From assembly GCA_944392185.1 (NCBI GenBank), contig CALXVW010000118.1:1-8266 (forward strand): DNA of 8,266 nt, given 5' to 3'. This DNA is from an uncultured Alphaproteobacteria bacterium. GTDB lineage: Bacteria; Pseudomonadota; Alphaproteobacteria; RF32; CAG-239. A model generated the notes under the pieces. That model ran no database searches, was not told the origin of the DNA, and worked only from the letters and a program-made list of their open reading frames with translations. Positions 1 through 5,372 of the stretch are shown in pieces (position 1 is the stretch's first letter; each line of letters begins with the position of its first letter). The position numbers and the translations under genes were made by a program.

Positions 1-1167
1 CAGCTCTGCCATATCCTCATAAGAGGCGATATATTTTCTGGCTTTGGCCACTAATGCATATTCCTCTTTGGTATCACAATCCGGCATGGTTCTTGATATG
101 GAGCGCAAAATGTTTATAGCCGGGTAACGGTTTCTCTCGGCAATGGCCCTGTCCAGCACAATGTGGCCATCTAAAATTGAGCGCACGGCATCTGCCACCG
201 GCTCATTGTGGTCATCACCATCAACCAAAACCGTAAACAGCCCCGTAATTGTACCGTTGCCGGAACCCGGGCCTGCTCTCTCCAGCAATCTTGGCAATTC
301 TGAAAAAACGCTCGGCGTATAACCCTTGGAGGCCGGGGGTTCACCGATTGAAAGGGCAATTTCTCTTTGTGCCATCGCAAAACGGGTGATTGAATCCATC
401 ATGCATAACACGTCTTTATTTTCATCTCTGAAATATTCGGCTATTGCCATGGTCACATAAGCGGCTTGGCGACGCAAAAGCGGACTCTCGTCTGAAGTGG
501 CCAATACCAAAACCGATTTTTCCAGCCCCTCGGCGCCCAAAACATCTTCAACAAACTCCTTGGCCTCTCTGCCACGCTCGCCAATCAGCCCAATAACCGA
601 GATATCTGAATTGGTGTGCCGCGCCATCATTGACATCAGGGTCGATTTGCCAACGCCGGAACCGGCAAAAATGCCCATACGTTGCCCTTTGCAAACGGTT
701 AAAAACGTATTGACTGCCTTGACGCCTAAATCCACCTTGCCTTTCACCCTGTCTCTGAACTGAGCCGGCGGCGGCGATGACTTGATGAAATATGGTTTAT
801 CGCCTTTTATCAGCGGGCCTTTGCCGTCCACGGCTTCTCCAAAAGCATTAACTATGCGCCCGAGCCATGATGGATGCGGATATATAACCGGATGAGCGTC
901 ATCTACCTCTACCCTGCAGCCCAGGCCTATTCCCTCCAATGAGCCATAGGGCATTAACAACAATTTGTCTTCTTTAAAGCTAACTACCTCACAAGCTACT
1001 TTTTTATCATTATTATTTATAACGCTGCAGCGATCCCCTATCGACAATTTGGCAGGAATCCCGCTTACCTCAATAAACAAGCCCTGAACGCCCGTCACTT
1101 TGCCATAGTATGCCGCGGTATCCAGCTTTTTTATTTCTTGTATGATGTTGTCCGTTAGCTCCGACAC
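1..1167 (-). CDS. fliI: Flagellum-specific ATP synthase FliI (partial, C-terminus outside window)
   Basis: ATPase of the flagellar type III export apparatus; it works at the cytoplasmic base of the flagellum, releasing export substrates from chaperones. The 389 visible codons include a Walker A loop AGSGVGKST (residues 168-176, catalytic-type Lys174) and the FliI/F1-beta-like signature DSITRFAMAQREI beginning at Asp258, followed by GEPPASKGYTPSVFSELPRL and LLERAG. An N-terminal beta-barrel region occupies about 1-90. FliI proteins are usually 430-460 residues, so about 40-70 residues are missing beyond base 1. The GTG start at 1167 is chosen because an in-frame TGA lies a short way upstream, no ATG lies between, and AGGGGA sits 6 bases before it. 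It is divergent from ctrA; fliJ often follows fliI, but that would be outside the window. Not the virulence T3SS ATPase: the flagellar context and CtrA linkage favour FliI, although sequence alone does not exclude a paralogue. Confidence 0.95.
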   Translation of the reverse strand, partial: MSELTDNIIQEIKKLDTAAYYGKVTGVQGLFIEVSGIPAKLSIGDRCSVINNNDKKVACEVVSFKEDKLLLMPYGSLEGIGLGCRVEVDDAHPVIYPHPSWLGRIVNAFGEAVDGKGPLIKGDKPYFIKSSPPPAQFRDRVKGKVDLGVKAVNTFLTVCKGQRMGIFAGSGVGKSTLMSMMARHTNSDISVIGLIGERGREAKEFVEDVLGAEGLEKSVLVLATSDESPLLRRQAAYVTMAIAEYFRDENKDVLCMMDSITRFAMAQREIALSIGEPPASKGYTPSVFSELPRLLERAGPGSGNGTITGLFTVLVDGDDHNEPVADAVRSILDGHIVLDRAIAERNRYPAINILRSISRTMPDCDTKEEYALVAKARKYIASYEDMAEL

Positions 1168-1256
1168 TTTTATCCCCTTTTGTCCCTTTATCTTCTCTAA
1201 TATAAATTCTTTATCTCACAGTTTTAAGCCATTTTTATTTTTATCAACACTTATCT

Positions 1257-1274
1257 TGTTAATAATTATTAACA
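1257..1274. promoter_or_regulatory. 18-bp perfect palindrome with TTAA-N6-TTAA, putative CtrA operator
   Basis: TGTTAATAATTATTAACA reads identically on both strands. It contains TTAA at 1259-1262 and 1269-1272, each arm ending in the TTAAC/GTTAA form, and a further GTTAAC lies at 1289-1294. The established CtrA recognition element is a pair of TTAA boxes (TTAA-N7-TTAAC); the spacing here is 6. The element sits about 60 bases upstream of the predicted ctrA start of transcription and overlaps where a -10 for fliI would fall if the minus-strand TTGACA is used. Autoregulation of ctrA and joint control of fliI is inference. Confidence 0.5.
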
Positions 1275-1289
1275 GCCCTGTCAAAAAAG

Positions 1290-1318
1290 TTAACAAATCA
1301 AAAAATACGCAGTATGAT
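1290..1318 (+). promoter_or_regulatory. Predicted sigma70-type promoter of ctrA
   Basis: TTAACA (1290-1295, 5/6 to TTGACA) and TATGAT (1313-1318, 5/6 to TATAAT) are separated by exactly 17 bases. Transcription would begin near 1325, giving a leader of about 38 bases that carries AGGGGA 8 bases before the ATG. The -35 overlaps a GTTAAC sequence, which could let CtrA act directly at this promoter. Confidence 0.55.
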
Positions 1319-1362
1319 GAACCCATAAATCGGAAATAAATTTAAAACAGGGGAAGCTTGAT

Positions 1363-2052
1363 ATGCGTGTGTTACTCGTTGAAGATGATTATGCCATCTC
1401 CCAAAGCATTGAAACAATGCTCAAAAAAGAAGGCATGATTGTAGATACCACCGATCTTGGTGAAGACGGATTGGAGATTGGCAAACTTTATGATTATGAT
1501 ATCATCATCCTGGATTTGATGTTGCCGGATATGAACGGCTATGAGGTTCTAAAAAGCCTGCGCGCCGCCAAAGTCAATACTCCGGTGCTTATCTTGTCCG
1601 GCTTGAGCGAGCCGGATAAAAAGGTTAAAGGTCTGGGCTACGGCGCTGATGACTATTTGACCAAGCCTTTTGATAAATCAGAACTCTTGGCCAGAATCCA
1701 AGCCGTGGTCCGCCGCTCTAAGGGACACTCAAATTCCCTTATTCGCACCGGCGATGTCGAGGTTAACCTTGACAACCAAACCGTCACCGTTTGCGGCAAG
1801 GCTCTGCACCTAACAGGCAAAGAGTACGGAATTATGGAGCTCCTATCTCTGCGCAAGGGATCTACCCTTAACAAAGACCAATTCCTCAACCACCTCTATG
1901 GCGGCATTGATGAACCGGAACTCAAAATTATCGATGTCTTTATTTGTAAACTCCGCAAAAAACTCGAAAAAGCATCCGGCGGCAAGAATTATATTGAGAC
2001 CGTTTGGGGACGAGGCTACGTCCTTAGAGATCCCGATGAGCCTAAACGCTAA
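1363..2052 (+). CDS. ctrA: Cell-cycle master response regulator CtrA
   Basis: OmpR/PhoB-type DNA-binding response regulator of 229 residues; Caulobacter CtrA is 231. In alphaproteobacteria CtrA, phosphorylated through CckA-ChpT, activates flagellar, pilus and division genes and in some species blocks replication initiation. The receiver domain (about 1-120) has the acidic pair Asp8-Asp9, phospho-acceptor Asp51 in LDLMLPD, switch Ser79 and Lys101 in TKPF. The winged-helix output domain (about 125-225) contains the near-invariant CtrA stretches HLTGKEY, ELLSLRKG, FLNHLYGG, DEPELKIIDVFICKLRKKL and ETVWGRGYVLRDP. The protein ends in DEPKR and lacks the terminal Ala-Ala that targets Caulobacter CtrA to ClpXP. 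AGGGGA stands 8 bases before the ATG. It is divergent from fliI and convergent with the chpT operon. Identity is very secure because the output domain is almost identical to that of known CtrA proteins. Confidence 0.97.
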   Translation: MRVLLVEDDYAISQSIETMLKKEGMIVDTTDLGEDGLEIGKLYDYDIIILDLMLPDMNGYEVLKSLRAAKVNTPVLILSGLSEPDKKVKGLGYGADDYLTKPFDKSELLARIQAVVRRSKGHSNSLIRTGDVEVNLDNQTVTVCGKALHLTGKEYGIMELLSLRKGSTLNKDQFLNHLYGGIDEPELKIIDVFICKLRKKLEKASGGKNYIETVWGRGYVLRDPDEPKR

Positions 2053-2066
2053 TCTATAATATTTTC

Positions 2067-2097
2067 AAATAAAGCCGCCTTTTAGGCGGCTTTATTT
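2067..2097. terminator. Intrinsic terminator between convergent ctrA and cheR, probably bidirectional
   Basis: AAATAAAGCCGCC (2067-2079), a 5-base loop TTTTA (2080-2084) and GGCGGCTTTATTT (2085-2097) form a 13-bp perfect stem with a GC-rich core. The stem's own AT-rich base supplies a T-rich tail in either direction. It begins 14 bases after the ctrA stop codon and lies 5 bases beyond the cheR stop codon, so it can end both transcripts. Confidence 0.9.
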
Positions 2098-2102
2098 GTT
2101 TT

Positions 2103-3047
2103 CTATTTTCCGATAAATTCTGAGGCAAGCGGCCGTTTGGTACTCAAAATATCAGGTCTTACAAATATTGGGCTACCAGTATCCGCCGTTGCCGCAGGTA
2201 TCTGCGATATCGGCTCACTGCTTTGATGTTTTTCTATTCCCTTGCAGACATAAACACAATTGTAGCCACCTAATTTTTCATAATATTCCTCTATCCCCGG
2301 AATGTGCTCATTCTTGCCCAAATAAAGAATGCCGCCTCTGTTTTGGCAATTGCTGATGCGCTCCAATATCTGTTGTTGATATTCCGGAGCGAAGTAACGC
2401 AAAACATTGCGGCAAAAAATAACCTCGTATTTTGATGTATAGGTCACATCATCCAACATATTATAGCGCCTGAACTCTACCATCTTGGCAATATCTTCAT
2501 TTACTTGCCATTGGTTATCGCCGTCTTGATGGAAAAATTCTAAAATCATACGTGCATTCAAACCCATTTGAACTTCAAAATTATTATACTGTCCTCTTTG
2601 CGCTTTGGCTATGGCAACTGATGACAAATCCGTTCCCAATATACTGATATCCCAACTGTCTAAACCGATAAATTTGCGCTTAATTGCAAAGGCTACTGAA
2701 TAAGTCTCTTGTCCGGTGCTGCAGCCTAAACTCCAAAAGCGTAGTTTTTTGCTGGCTCGATTGCTCTCCCTGATATTGGGCAATAACGAATTTTCAAATC
2801 TCGTAAAAACATCATAATCTCTGTAGAACGATGTGTCGGAAAAAGCCATACTTTCAACCACCTGTGCAATAAGCGGGCGGCTGCCGAGTTTTAGCTCCGC
2901 AATCAATTCTTCCACCGAGGCATATCCCTTTTCACGGATGAAATTTGACATCTTCTTATCAACCACAAAATATTGCTCTTCGTCAAAATCCCAACCAGCA
3001 TTCTCTCTTAACAGTGTTACCAAAAATTCAAAGTCTTGTCTTTTCAT
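2103..3047 (-). CDS. cheR: CheR-type protein-glutamate O-methyltransferase
   Basis: S-adenosylmethionine-dependent methyltransferase, expected to methylate glutamates on chemoreceptors in the cytoplasm for adaptation. It has 314 residues; CheR is usually 270-300. The N-terminal all-helical CheR domain spans about 1-75 and ends in SDTSFYRD (70-77), a variant of the family's NETxFFRD. The SAM-binding fold begins at LRFWSLGCSTGQETYSVA (102-119, family form ACSTGQEPYS), followed by GTDLSSVAIAKAQRGQY (138-154) and VIFCRNVLRYF (209-219). The last 40 or so residues are a Ser/Pro-rich tail with no recognisable receptor-tethering motif. ATG 3047 is preceded by AGAGGG, which overlaps the stop codon of the upstream gene. 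It is the last gene of the operon; no cheB, cheA, cheW or receptor gene is in the window, so its targets are unknown. A CheR acting outside classical chemotaxis is possible. Confidence 0.92.
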   Translation of the reverse strand: MKRQDFEFLVTLLRENAGWDFDEEQYFVVDKKMSNFIREKGYASVEELIAELKLGSRPLIAQVVESMAFSDTSFYRDYDVFTRFENSLLPNIRESNRASKKLRFWSLGCSTGQETYSVAFAIKRKFIGLDSWDISILGTDLSSVAIAKAQRGQYNNFEVQMGLNARMILEFFHQDGDNQWQVNEDIAKMVEFRRYNMLDDVTYTSKYEVIFCRNVLRYFAPEYQQQILERISNCQNRGGILYLGKNEHIPGIEEYYEKLGGYNCVYVCKGIEKHQSSEPISQIPAATADTGSPIFVRPDILSTKRPLASEFIGK

Positions 3048-3056
3048 GCCCGCCCT

Positions 3057-3422
3057 CTACAACAATCCTAAGATAGCTAACTTACTGCCTATAATTTCTT
3101 CATCAAACGGACGCATGATAAAATCATCGGCTCCACCATCTAACGCTTGGCGAATTATAGCCGCATCCGTTACATAAGAGCAAAACAAAAAACGCGGCTG
3201 TTTTACTTTTCTGTCGGCTCTTATCTTGTATAAAACATCTATTCCGTCTATCAGAGGTAATGACCAATCACTAATTATCAGATCCGGACGATCTGCGACA
3301 CAATGCTCTAAAACCTCTTCTCCGTCTTCTGCTTCTGTTACCTCAAAACCAAAATTCTCCATAATCTTGCGGAGCAACATTCTCATAATTTTGGAATCAT
3401 CTGCTATTAAACAATGCGGCAT
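3057..3422 (-). CDS. Single-domain (CheY-like) response regulator with Lys-to-Arg substitution
   Basis: A 121-residue stand-alone receiver domain with no output domain. Visible residues are Asp8-Asp9 (ADDSKIMR), phospho-acceptor Asp52 in IISDWSLPLIDG, Ser82 at the Thr/Ser switch position with Tyr83 after it, and MRPF at 103-106. In receivers the residue before Pro-Phe is almost always Lys; here it is Arg104. DW-LP and the alpha1 segment resemble CheY rather than CpdR or DivK, but I cannot assign it to a named protein. It starts 3 bases after the chpT stop, with GGAG embedded in the last codons of chpT, and is followed 9 bases on by cheR, so all three are co-translated from one transcript. It may take phosphate from ChpT or from a chemotaxis kinase; both are inference. 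Confidence 0.9.
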   Translation of the reverse strand: MPHCLIADDSKIMRMLLRKIMENFGFEVTEAEDGEEVLEHCVADRPDLIISDWSLPLIDGIDVLYKIRADRKVKQPRFLFCSYVTDAAIIRQALDGGADDFIMRPFDEEIIGSKLAILGLL

Positions 3423-3425
3423 CTC

Positions 3426-4022
3426 TTACTCCAAAATAAAATGTAAAACAGGGGCGTTGCTGCAAGACAATCTAAAACCTTTTGCCCGGCATTCCTCTAA
3501 TAAGTATAGCAATGGGGCATCTTGAGCTCCCACTTCTTTGGCCTCCCCCTTCAACACAGACAGTGTTCGTGCCGTTTTTTCTTCTGCCAGCCTTACGCCT
3601 TCTTCCACACCAATACAAACTTTTCCATCTTGGCTTGTAACTATTATTTGGCCGCCTTTTACCAATAAATCAGATAAACTCATCACCATTAACATCACTG
3701 CTCGACTATAATGTGAATCTGTTAAGCCAAACTTTAAAGTGGGCGAAATTTTGCCCCCAACCGTCGCTAAGTATGCCGATGTTACTTCTTTTACCTGGTC
3801 CAAATTCTCCAAATTTGCATTGCTCAAACCAAATGCCATGCGAAAGAATTTTAATCTGGCTGATAATACGCCGGAACTTGTTTTAAGAATCGACTTGATA
3901 TCATCCAAGAAATCCATGTCTCCTTCTTCCAAAAGCTCTACTGCATTGGAAACCGCTCCGATATTTCCTATTAAATCATGACTTATGCGTGTACATATCA
4001 ATTCTGAAACAAGACTATTCAT
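3426..4022 (-). CDS. chpT: Histidine phosphotransferase ChpT
   Basis: ChpT carries phosphate from the hybrid kinase CckA to CtrA and CpdR in alphaproteobacteria. The 198-residue product begins with the DHp-like helix: CTRISHDLIGNIGAVSNAVE, with the phosphorylatable His15 in the family motif R-x-x-HDL-G-x-GA-N-x-x-ELL. The second helix follows at about 37-65. The rest (about 80-198) corresponds to the degenerate, non-ATP-binding GHKL-like domain of ChpT; no N, G1 or G2 box of a true kinase is visible, consistent with a phosphotransferase. It is somewhat shorter than Caulobacter ChpT (about 225 residues, from memory). A Pro usual after HDL(V/I)G is Asn19 here. The start at 4022 has AAGGTG overlapping the previous gene's TAA. 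Its presence one terminator away from ctrA strongly supports the assignment. Confidence 0.9.
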   Translation of the reverse strand: MNSLVSELICTRISHDLIGNIGAVSNAVELLEEGDMDFLDDIKSILKTSSGVLSARLKFFRMAFGLSNANLENLDQVKEVTSAYLATVGGKISPTLKFGLTDSHYSRAVMLMVMSLSDLLVKGGQIIVTSQDGKVCIGVEEGVRLAEEKTARTLSVLKGEAKEVGAQDAPLLYLLEECRAKGFRLSCSNAPVLHFILE

Positions 4023-4030
4023 TTTTCACC

Positions 4031-5218
4031 TTAAAAACTATATAAATCCGTATTCATATAACGTTGGTCTTCTCTGGACATCCTGGTATAATCAAGCTCT
4101 CTTAGCATTGGATCTTCTAATTTCAGGTATCCGGTCGAAGCCTTTAAAAACGGTTTATCTCCCCCCATGCCCCAAGTTACGTTTTCTTTGTCGTCCGGTT
4201 TACCATACTTTTGGTTAATTTTTTTCCAAAAATCATAAATTTTTATGTTTCGCAGATACACTGCCTTCGGGCTGTTGCCTGTAATGTTAGCCGCCTGGCT
4301 CTTATAGACAATCTTTATTACCTTATTATCCGTAAAATTACTGCTAAACGTTACAACCATTTCTTCTTTGGTATCATATTTCATATATTGAGTTGTTTGC
4401 ACATATTGATGATTATCTTTCTTCGCTTTTTGAGCTATACATGATTCAAGCCGTTCATAGCCAACGACTCCACTGTTGCGGCAATATTCTTCATTACGCC
4501 ATTTGATGAAGTTGGGTATTTGATATTTTTGCATTACTTTTCTAAAGCCTCGATTTTGCATGGTCGCATCTACCTGCTTTAGGCTCATGCGCAGCATCAC
4601 TCCTGAAATATCAAAAACAGAAGCATTGGAACGTCGATTGGAATCTCCTCCCGTGCCTCTGGAGTCATTTACCAAGCTTTCAAGCGTTGCACTATCTGTT
4701 TTAGAGGCTTCATCCTTTTTCAATAAAGATAAGGGATTATTTTCCACTAATTTGCCTACCCAGGTATTTTCTACATCCGGCAAGGGTACCGAAGGCTTTT
4801 CTGTTTGTGTATCTGATCTAAGTGTTTCCGTTAATGTTTTATCTTGCGATATTTCCGGTGCTGCTTGCGCCGAGGCTTCCGTATCTGTTGCCGATAAATT
4901 ATCAGTTGATTGAACATCTCCGCTTTGGGTGTTTATGTTCAAAGGGATATTGGACGGAGGCGGAGCAAAATCTTTGATAAGCGGTTCTGAAACAGTTTCT
5001 GTCTCCGGGATGGATAATTCTTCTTCTGAAAACATACTGCTTTGCAGAGCCGGCGCATCTTCTTCATGCCAGGTAACGGGAGAAACCTCGGCTGAGCCCA
5101 CTTCTTCAACCGGTATTTCATCTCCAAAGATAAAAGCTGCCTCATCCTCGCTGGCTTTCACCCAGGCAGGATTGATAAAAACGGCGGCTATCAGCCCTAT
5201 CAACACAAAACGTAACAT
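4031..5218 (-). CDS. Exported protein of unknown function heading the chpT operon
   Basis: I do not recognise this 395-residue protein. Residues 1-22 form a signal peptide (short positive end with Arg3, hydrophobic core, probable cleavage after VKA at 20-22), so it is likely periplasmic or outer-membrane-facing. Residues 23 to about 195 are acidic and rich in Ser, Thr, Glu and Pro, without predicted compact structure. Residues about 200-395 look folded: they open with FDISGVMLRMSLKQVDATMQ, and contain many aromatic and charged residues. The only two cysteines of the mature protein, Cys246 and Cys260, could form a disulfide in the periplasm. No enzyme motif, lipobox or transmembrane helix beyond the signal is visible. 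The gene ends 8 bases before chpT and is the first of the four-gene unit, with a good promoter upstream but only a weak ribosome binding site. A link to envelope or polar development is speculation based on neighbours. Confidence 0.85.
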   Translation of the reverse strand: MLRFVLIGLIAAVFINPAWVKASEDEAAFIFGDEIPVEEVGSAEVSPVTWHEEDAPALQSSMFSEEELSIPETETVSEPLIKDFAPPPSNIPLNINTQSGDVQSTDNLSATDTEASAQAAPEISQDKTLTETLRSDTQTEKPSVPLPDVENTWVGKLVENNPLSLLKKDEASKTDSATLESLVNDSRGTGGDSNRRSNASVFDISGVMLRMSLKQVDATMQNRGFRKVMQKYQIPNFIKWRNEEYCRNSGVVGYERLESCIAQKAKKDNHQYVQTTQYMKYDTKEEMVVTFSSNFTDNKVIKIVYKSQAANITGNSPKAVYLRNIKIYDFWKKINQKYGKPDDKENVTWGMGGDKPFLKASTGYLKLEDPMLRELDYTRMSREDQRYMNTDLYSF

Positions 5219-5253
5219 TATTTTTTTACAGTTTCTTGTCTTTACTTTTTCTC

Positions 5254-5282
5254 ACTATATTCTCTTTTATTTCGCTTGGCAA
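5254..5282 (-). promoter_or_regulatory. Predicted promoter of the four-gene chpT operon
   Basis: On the minus strand TTGCCA (5282-5277, 5/6 to consensus) and TATAGT (5259-5254, 5/6) are separated by 17 bases. Transcription would start near 5247, leaving a leader of about 30 bases before the ATG at 5218. No Shine-Dalgarno sequence of any strength is seen in that leader. Confidence 0.6.
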
Positions 5283-5303
5283 ACATTATGCTTAACTTAT
5301 CAT
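5276..5303 (+). promoter_or_regulatory. Predicted promoter of trmFO-hpnC-hpnD
   Basis: TTGGCA (5276-5281, 5/6) and TATCAT (5298-5303, 5/6) are 16 bases apart, giving a start near 5310 and a leader of about 63 bases. The -35 uses nearly the same base pairs as the -35 of the opposing chpT-operon promoter. A TTAAC lies just before the -10. Confidence 0.5.
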
Positions 5304-5372
5304 AAGAAGTTTTTATTTACAAATGGCCTCAAAAAACGTATAAGAAAAAAAATTTGTATGGGATTTTTGATA

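Larger units (their letters stand above)
1168..1362. promoter_or_regulatory. Divergent fliI/ctrA control region
   Basis: This 195-base AT-rich gap separates the GTG of fliI (minus) from the ATG of ctrA (plus). It holds a TTAA palindrome (1257-1274), a sigma70-type promoter for ctrA (1290-1318), a minus-strand TTGACA (1284 to 1279) that could be a -35 for fliI, and the two ribosome binding sites AGGGGA (minus 1178-1173; plus 1349-1354). The minus-strand TTGACA has only a poor -10 at normal spacing (TAACAA, 1261-1256), so the fliI promoter is not settled; it might use an activator or another sigma factor. There is no GANTC, the CcrM methylation site found in the Caulobacter ctrA promoter. No gene is supported here. 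Confidence 0.75.
5219..5372. promoter_or_regulatory. Divergent control region between the chpT operon and the trmFO operon
   Basis: This 154-base AT-rich gap separates two oppositely directed start codons. It contains two opposing promoters that overlap at their -35 elements (5254-5282 and 5276-5303), a single TTAAC at 5292-5296, and the weak GGGA ribosome binding site for trmFO at 5360-5363. I found no riboswitch-like structure, no small gene and no GANTC site in it. Confidence 0.7.

Noticed and set aside
497..763. 88-codon plus-strand frame inside fliI
   Set aside because: It is the antisense shadow of the FliI Walker A region, which is strongly conserved on the minus strand.
1142..1339. 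65-codon plus-strand frame across the fliI start and the ctrA promoter
   Set aside because: It overlaps fliI on the opposite strand and the regulatory elements, has no ribosome binding site, and its composition only reflects AT-rich sequence.
1168..1362. GANTC (CcrM) methylation site in the ctrA promoter, expected from Caulobacter
   Set aside because: I scanned the gap and found none, so methylation-timed control of ctrA of the Caulobacter type is not supported here.
5318..5358. Short inverted repeat TACAAAT / ATTTGTA in the trmFO leader
   Set aside because: A 7-bp AT-only stem with a 27-base loop is too weak to call a riboswitch or attenuator.
4929..5372. Open plus-strand extension upstream of trmFO
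   Set aside because: It is antisense to the signal-peptide end of the exported-protein gene, has no resemblance to TrmFO, and the family begins at the GxGxxG strand just after 5373.
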